Shown here piece after piece: positions 60,150 through 64,000 of a stretch of DNA of 64,000 nt. Every line of letters begins with the position of its first letter. The first letter of the stretch is position 1. Source of the stretch: Chamaelirium japonicum. Lineage: Eukaryota > Streptophyta > Magnoliopsida > Liliales > Melanthiaceae. Made by a program: the position numbers and the translations under genes. Location of the stretch: contig OX393549.1 of assembly GCA_947650365.1 (NCBI GenBank), forward strand, positions 82,314,819-82,378,818, read 5' to 3'. Under the pieces are notes generated by a model. It did not search any database and was not told the DNA's origin. It worked only from the letters and a program-made list of their open reading frames with translations.

Positions 60150-60430
60150 GCCCAAATTTGTTCAAACCGGTGGTTCAACCATTTGAACCGCATGAAAATA
60201 TGTTTTTTAAAATAGATATATCAAAATTCTTCAATGGCAAGGTTTGATTCCTGGGTTAACATACAAACTGGTTTATTCAAAGACTGAACCGAAACATGTT
60301 ATGGTCCAAACCGGTTCAACCGCCCAGTCTGGTCATATAAACTGATCTATTCAAATACTAAATCGAAATATGTTCCGATTCCTGTCCAAACCGGTTGAAC
60401 TGCCCGTTCGGTCCGATTTTCAAAACAGTG
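60150..60430. repeat. Degenerate CCGGTTCAACC repeats
   Basis: CAAACCGGTGGTTCAACCAT, CAAACCGGTTCAACCGCC and CAAACCGGTTGAACTGCC recur with TTATTCAAAGACTGAACCG-type spacers. Probably part of an old inverted-repeat element; edges not defined. Confidence 0.5.
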
Positions 60431-60438
60431 CTCTCTCC

Positions 60439-60474
<36 letters not shown>

Positions 60475-60713
60475 GGTGGTATAAAAACGTTGTTATAACC
60501 ATGATATCATCTTAGCTGGCATCACGAATCAATCAGAAATGCTGGAGCCAATACCTCTCTTCACAATAGTCGTTTAAATCAGAGAAGCCGACGGGTGACG
60601 TTCGGGCTGAGTGCGATACATCTATCACGGTGGCTGCCATCGTGTAGCTATGATGCACCCCGAGAGATGCTCAAGTGTTTGTTATTGATCCATGATGATA
60701 ACTAAGTGATATC

Positions 60714-62848
60714 TGTTGGAAGTTAATCCGGATCAGAGTCTCGCAGCGGAAGCGATTTGGCGGTCGAAAGACCGTTCATGGTGCACGTTACGCGATTTAA
60801 ACTTTCATAGAAACTAAACTACATATGTGTGCATGTGTATGCACGAGAATCGAAAACCCCTAACGGCAATCTAGCGTAATGATTAACTAGCATGGATGCA
60901 AATCATAATGCTTGCTAGATCTACATGTTAGATTACACATACCTTTCGTACGGATCTTTTAACCGCGGAGAATTGTCTTCTTTGTCGATGGAGACGGAAG
61001 ATCGTTCGCGAAGATGCCGACGGTACGAATGGAGATGTTGCCTTCTTGTTCACCCGATCTCACACGATGCACGGAACGTCACTCTCGGATCTCTGAGTGC
61101 CTCCGAAGAACGACCCTTCTCCTTCTTCAGAACTCCACGCGAAGAAGACGAAGTAGCAAGCGGGAAACAGAGAGAGATTAGGGAGAGAACTAGAGAGATA
61201 AGAGAGAGAGGGGGTTCGAATTTTCTGGCACATGGGGCCGGTGCCCCATAGGTCCTTTTATAGGGCCGGCCAACCCCCTTGGATAAGGATCCAAGGGGAT
61301 AATGACCCCCTCTCATTATCTCTCCATTATCTCCTTTTTATCTCTCCGCGTATTTATCCGTTTTCCCACTTTTTAGGGCTCGACTTTATCCATTTTATCG
61401 CCCCATCCCTATCTATATGGCCGGCCCTATAGATGAGGGATTCTTATCCCTACATCATAGGGCCGGCCCTAGCAAGGTGTCCCACCACTAGGGTCGGCCA
61501 ACAGTGAGGTCCGGCAGAGTGAGGTTTTTACCAAAACGCCCTGACGCCTTATTTTGATCATTTCTAGTATGCGATACCTAGCGGCCATTACTTAAGTGAT
61601 ATCTACTAGTTACCTACGTACTATTAACTGAGGCCACCGAAGGGTGCCTCTAGCAAAGTCAACTAGTCAACTCGCAACATACCCTGGTGCATCGCACCTA
61701 TGCAGCGAAGTTCACTTATGGCTAGGGATTACTACATGCGACTCTGCACTAGTCTCGGGCTCAACCCTTAGTACTCGTATGTAGTTACGCATCTACCGTG
61801 CTCTAGTGCCAAGCACACACGGAGCGTATACTTCTTTCTTCCTCATGCTTATGGTGTTCCGAGGAGACGGTTCAAGAACCGTACATAATGTTGATAAGGT
61901 GGAACCATCAGGGACCGGGGTTCATGGCTTCCAACTCAAGCTCGATCGACACACACCCGAGTATACCATCGATCCTCTGAGCTCGAGTTAACCTGCATAG
62001 CCACCCAGAGTGCGACGTAGGCTGCACTCCAATTCACCCAGACTTACTATGTTCTCCATCATACCCCTGCTCTCCGCTTAGTTGTGGTAAACCCGTTGTC
62101 CCTCCACTTGATGCCATGATTCACTTCGAGCGGTGAAGACTACCGTCAGACTCGAATGATCATATGACTTGGTTCCTTCCAGGTTGACCTATACATCGTA
62201 CCTCTGATTACCCCGTCGAGTAATCGAACCCGGTCAACAGTCAAACTGATGACCACCAGGCCTGGGTTTGGTACAGTGTAAGTCACACCAAGGAACGCAC
62301 CTCCCATCAGGGGTGTGGATGGCCTGCAGGAGTGACACGCTAATGCAACACCAGCCGGGTAACCCAGTACACCGTGGTTTTGGATCACTGCATATGGATC
62401 CTCACACATTGGTGCGCCAAAGCACCACGCAACTGGTTAGTCCATCAGACGTGGTTCCTCAGGGTTTAGGACCGTTTTATCCTAAGCAGAAACACGGCTT
62501 AGTGTACCAGTGTCTGCTCACTGATCTGTACACCGTGTTAGTTCTGTTCAGCCACAGACACTGTGCCTGGTGATGACCATGGTGAAGACATCCCATGAAC
62601 TGTCATCGCCAACAGCTTACCATGATGAGGCGACCAATCTGATCATAGCTGCGAACTTATTTAGGTTATACGGGACCAATCCACTTAGTCTTCAACTCAG
62701 TGGACTACCATATAACCATGGCTCTCTGTTCCCTAAAGAACACGTAACTATGTTACACACTTATATGCATCTCATAAATTAATAACTATCAATCTTTATT
62801 AGACCAAAACATAAAGTTTTACAAGCTTAGAACACATCAATCCTAACA
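60714..62848 (-). mobile_element. Solo LTR of the same copia family
   Basis: 2,135 bp, closely similar along its length to the LTRs of the 44,948-54,942 element (TGTTGGAAG...CCTAACA). A perfect 5-bp duplication ATATC lies at 60,709-60,713 and 62,849-62,853. The minus-strand TATA box is at 61,256-61,262. The intact duplication shows an independent insertion that later lost its interior by recombination between its own LTRs. Confidence 0.93.
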
Positions 62849-62935
62849 ATATCATGGTTATATGAAAGATTGGGAACCCAAATCTTCTGCTGCATTTCTC
62901 TTCCTCGTCGGCTGCCCTCGAAGTCATAGTCGTCT

Positions 62936-63101
62936 GTTGCACCCAGACCCGACCGATGCATCGCACTCATTCCAACCGGTAGGCAAAGGGACGACAGTGA
63001 TCAGGTACAACCTGGAGCATATGTCGGGAGGCTAATCACATCTGTTTCTTTGCCTGCCGGTTCGGATTAAGTGCGATGCACGGGTCAGGTATGGGTGCAA
63101 C
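62936..63101. repeat. Inverted repeat with 50-55 bp arms
   Basis: GTTGCACCCAGACCCGACCG...CCGGTAGGCAAAG mirrors CTTTGCCTGCCGG...CAGGTATGGGTGCAAC, with a spacer of about 60 bp. MITE-like; no duplication identified. Confidence 0.7.
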
Positions 63102-63148
63102 GGACGGCTGCGACTTGGGGGGCAAATAAATGGGGCAGAAGATTTGTT

Positions 63149-63162
63149 GGGGGGGGGGGGGG
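63149..63162 (+). repeat. Poly-G run
   Basis: About 14 G in a row, followed by a G-rich stretch to about 63,190. Confidence 0.9.
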
Positions 63163-63210
63163 ACGGGTGGAGGTGGGGCGGTGGTTGCCCGCTTCGTGCC
63201 AATCGGGGAG

Positions 63211-63795
63211 TGTTTTGCCGCCAAAGATGGCATGTTGCATTGCTGACAGGTGTGTTGCCGCCGAAGGCGGCCCGCTGTTGTGCTGACGGGCACGAGCATG
63301 TACTAATCTATATAACATGGCATGTCAGTTTTGTACTGACTTGACAAAACGGAAGCTGATTAGGACAAGCTAACTGGACAAAAATTAACCGAATAAATCT
63401 AACCATTCGTTCAAAAATCACCCAAAATTACCCAAAAATTTACAACTCTTGACTGGGTTTGTTGTGATTATCAAGTTTAATCAAGCATTCATAGACATGC
63501 ATACATCGACATGTGAAACAATAACGCACTATTTCCCTCTCGGACAATTGCATAATAAAAATCTGGATCTACCATATGCCATGTGGTGTATAAGCAACGT
63601 GGTGCAACTATGGGCAAAAAACAAGGCTCGGTCTTTTACAATGAAAAAAACGTTGCGCTCTTGTAGTTAACTGGCTTCGAACCGTGGTCTCTACTAGTGC
63701 ATCCCCATGCCTGTCGGCACTGCAACGGGCCGCCTTCGGTAGCAATACACCTATCGGCACTGTAGCAGGCCACCTTCGGCGGCAACACACCTGAA
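63211..63795. repeat. Inverted pair of GCCGCCGAAGGCGGCC-type arms
   Basis: The left arm (63,211-63,300) has two units of TGTTGCCGCCGAAGGCGGCC/GCTGAC type. The right arm (63,697-63,795) has two to three in reverse complement (CGGCACTG...GGCCGCCTTCGG). The interior is AT-rich. The structure may be one element running past the right edge. Confidence 0.55.
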
Positions 63796-64000
63796 CACCT
63801 TTGACAACAAAACACTTTCGACGACAACACCGACAATCATAGGGACACCCATTTCCTCGCCCGTGCATATTGGCATGAAGCGGACGCCTTCGGCACGAAC
63901 AACTCCCCATCCCCCTATAATCGATCAATGACAGCTGTCTCTGTTCGAACGGATTCCTCGAGATTGATCCGATGGTTTGGGGCGACCGAAATTTCAGCAT
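63796..64000. other. Right edge, nothing identified
   Basis: Contains further degenerate ACAACA/CGACGACA words related to the arm units. An open frame on the minus strand here follows the repeat and resembles no protein I recognise. Confidence 0.4.

Larger units (their letters stand above)
58288..60713. other. Intergenic stretch right of the gypsy element
   Basis: Continues the sequence that lay upstream of DEG8 before the gypsy insertion. Contains the second GCGGTGCGGT-type unit (58,310-58,443), degenerate CTAAACCCTAA words (58,880-59,290), a CT-rich tract and degenerate CCGGTTCAACC repeats (60,150-60,430). No gene seen. Confidence 0.7.

Noticed and set aside
59480-60215. Ser/Leu-rich and Arg/Glu-rich frames on both strands
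   Set aside because: Products of the CT-rich tract.
60497-62861. ATAACCATGATAT and its complement on either side of the solo LTR as possible element ends
   Set aside because: Only 13 bp match, the left copy is 200 bp from the LTR and no further similarity extends inward. Chance or a small older hairpin is as likely.

Overview
This window is nuclear DNA of a seed plant, most likely a flowering plant with a repeat-rich genome and long introns. The evidence is one plant-type chloroplast protease gene with spliceosomal GT-AG introns, a Cassandra-type element carrying 5S rRNA sequence in its LTRs, plant Ty3/gypsy (Tat-like) and Ty1/copia retrotransposons, hAT-like DNA elements and plant-type telomere-like repeats. 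The species cannot be named from the sequence.

Positions 1 to about 36,430 belong to one host gene on the minus strand: an orthologue of DEG8, a thylakoid-lumen serine protease of the Deg/HtrA family. Twelve exons (start codon at 36,032-36,034; the twelfth ends at 22) join in one consistent reading frame of 418 codons. The last exon lies beyond the left edge. The His, Asp and Ser of the catalytic triad are all present. Six introns of 3 to 9 kb make up most of the 36 kb and are packed with mobile elements. Intron 10 holds a 4.2 kb LTR-like element with a perfect target duplication. Intron 9 holds MITEs. Intron 8 holds a cluster of six fold-back elements separated by TA microsatellites. Intron 7 holds a related fold-back element, a hAT-like element with a perfect 8-bp duplication, a 298-bp tandem duplication and an LTR fragment. 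Intron 2 holds a SINE and a nested pair of hAT-like elements. Intron 1 holds a Cassandra element and a small non-coding LTR element.

Positions 36,434-58,287 are one broken Ty3/gypsy element of the Tat type, inserted about 400 bp upstream of the DEG8 start codon. It has gag, protease, RT, two RNase H domains and integrase on the plus strand, and a 3' region with tandem repeats and an antisense ORF. Into that antisense ORF a younger Ty1/copia element (44,948-54,942, minus strand) has inserted. It has 2,134-bp LTRs, a perfect 5-bp target duplication and one uninterrupted 1,321-residue polyprotein ORF. A solo LTR of the same copia family, with its own perfect duplication, lies at 60,714-62,848.

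Positions 58,288-64,000 hold no recognisable gene: a long CT-rich tract, degenerate repeats, the solo LTR, and inverted-repeat structures near the right edge.

The two items most worth following are the large DEG8 gene with its element-filled introns and the family of nested-palindrome elements lying between TA tracts in introns 7 and 8.
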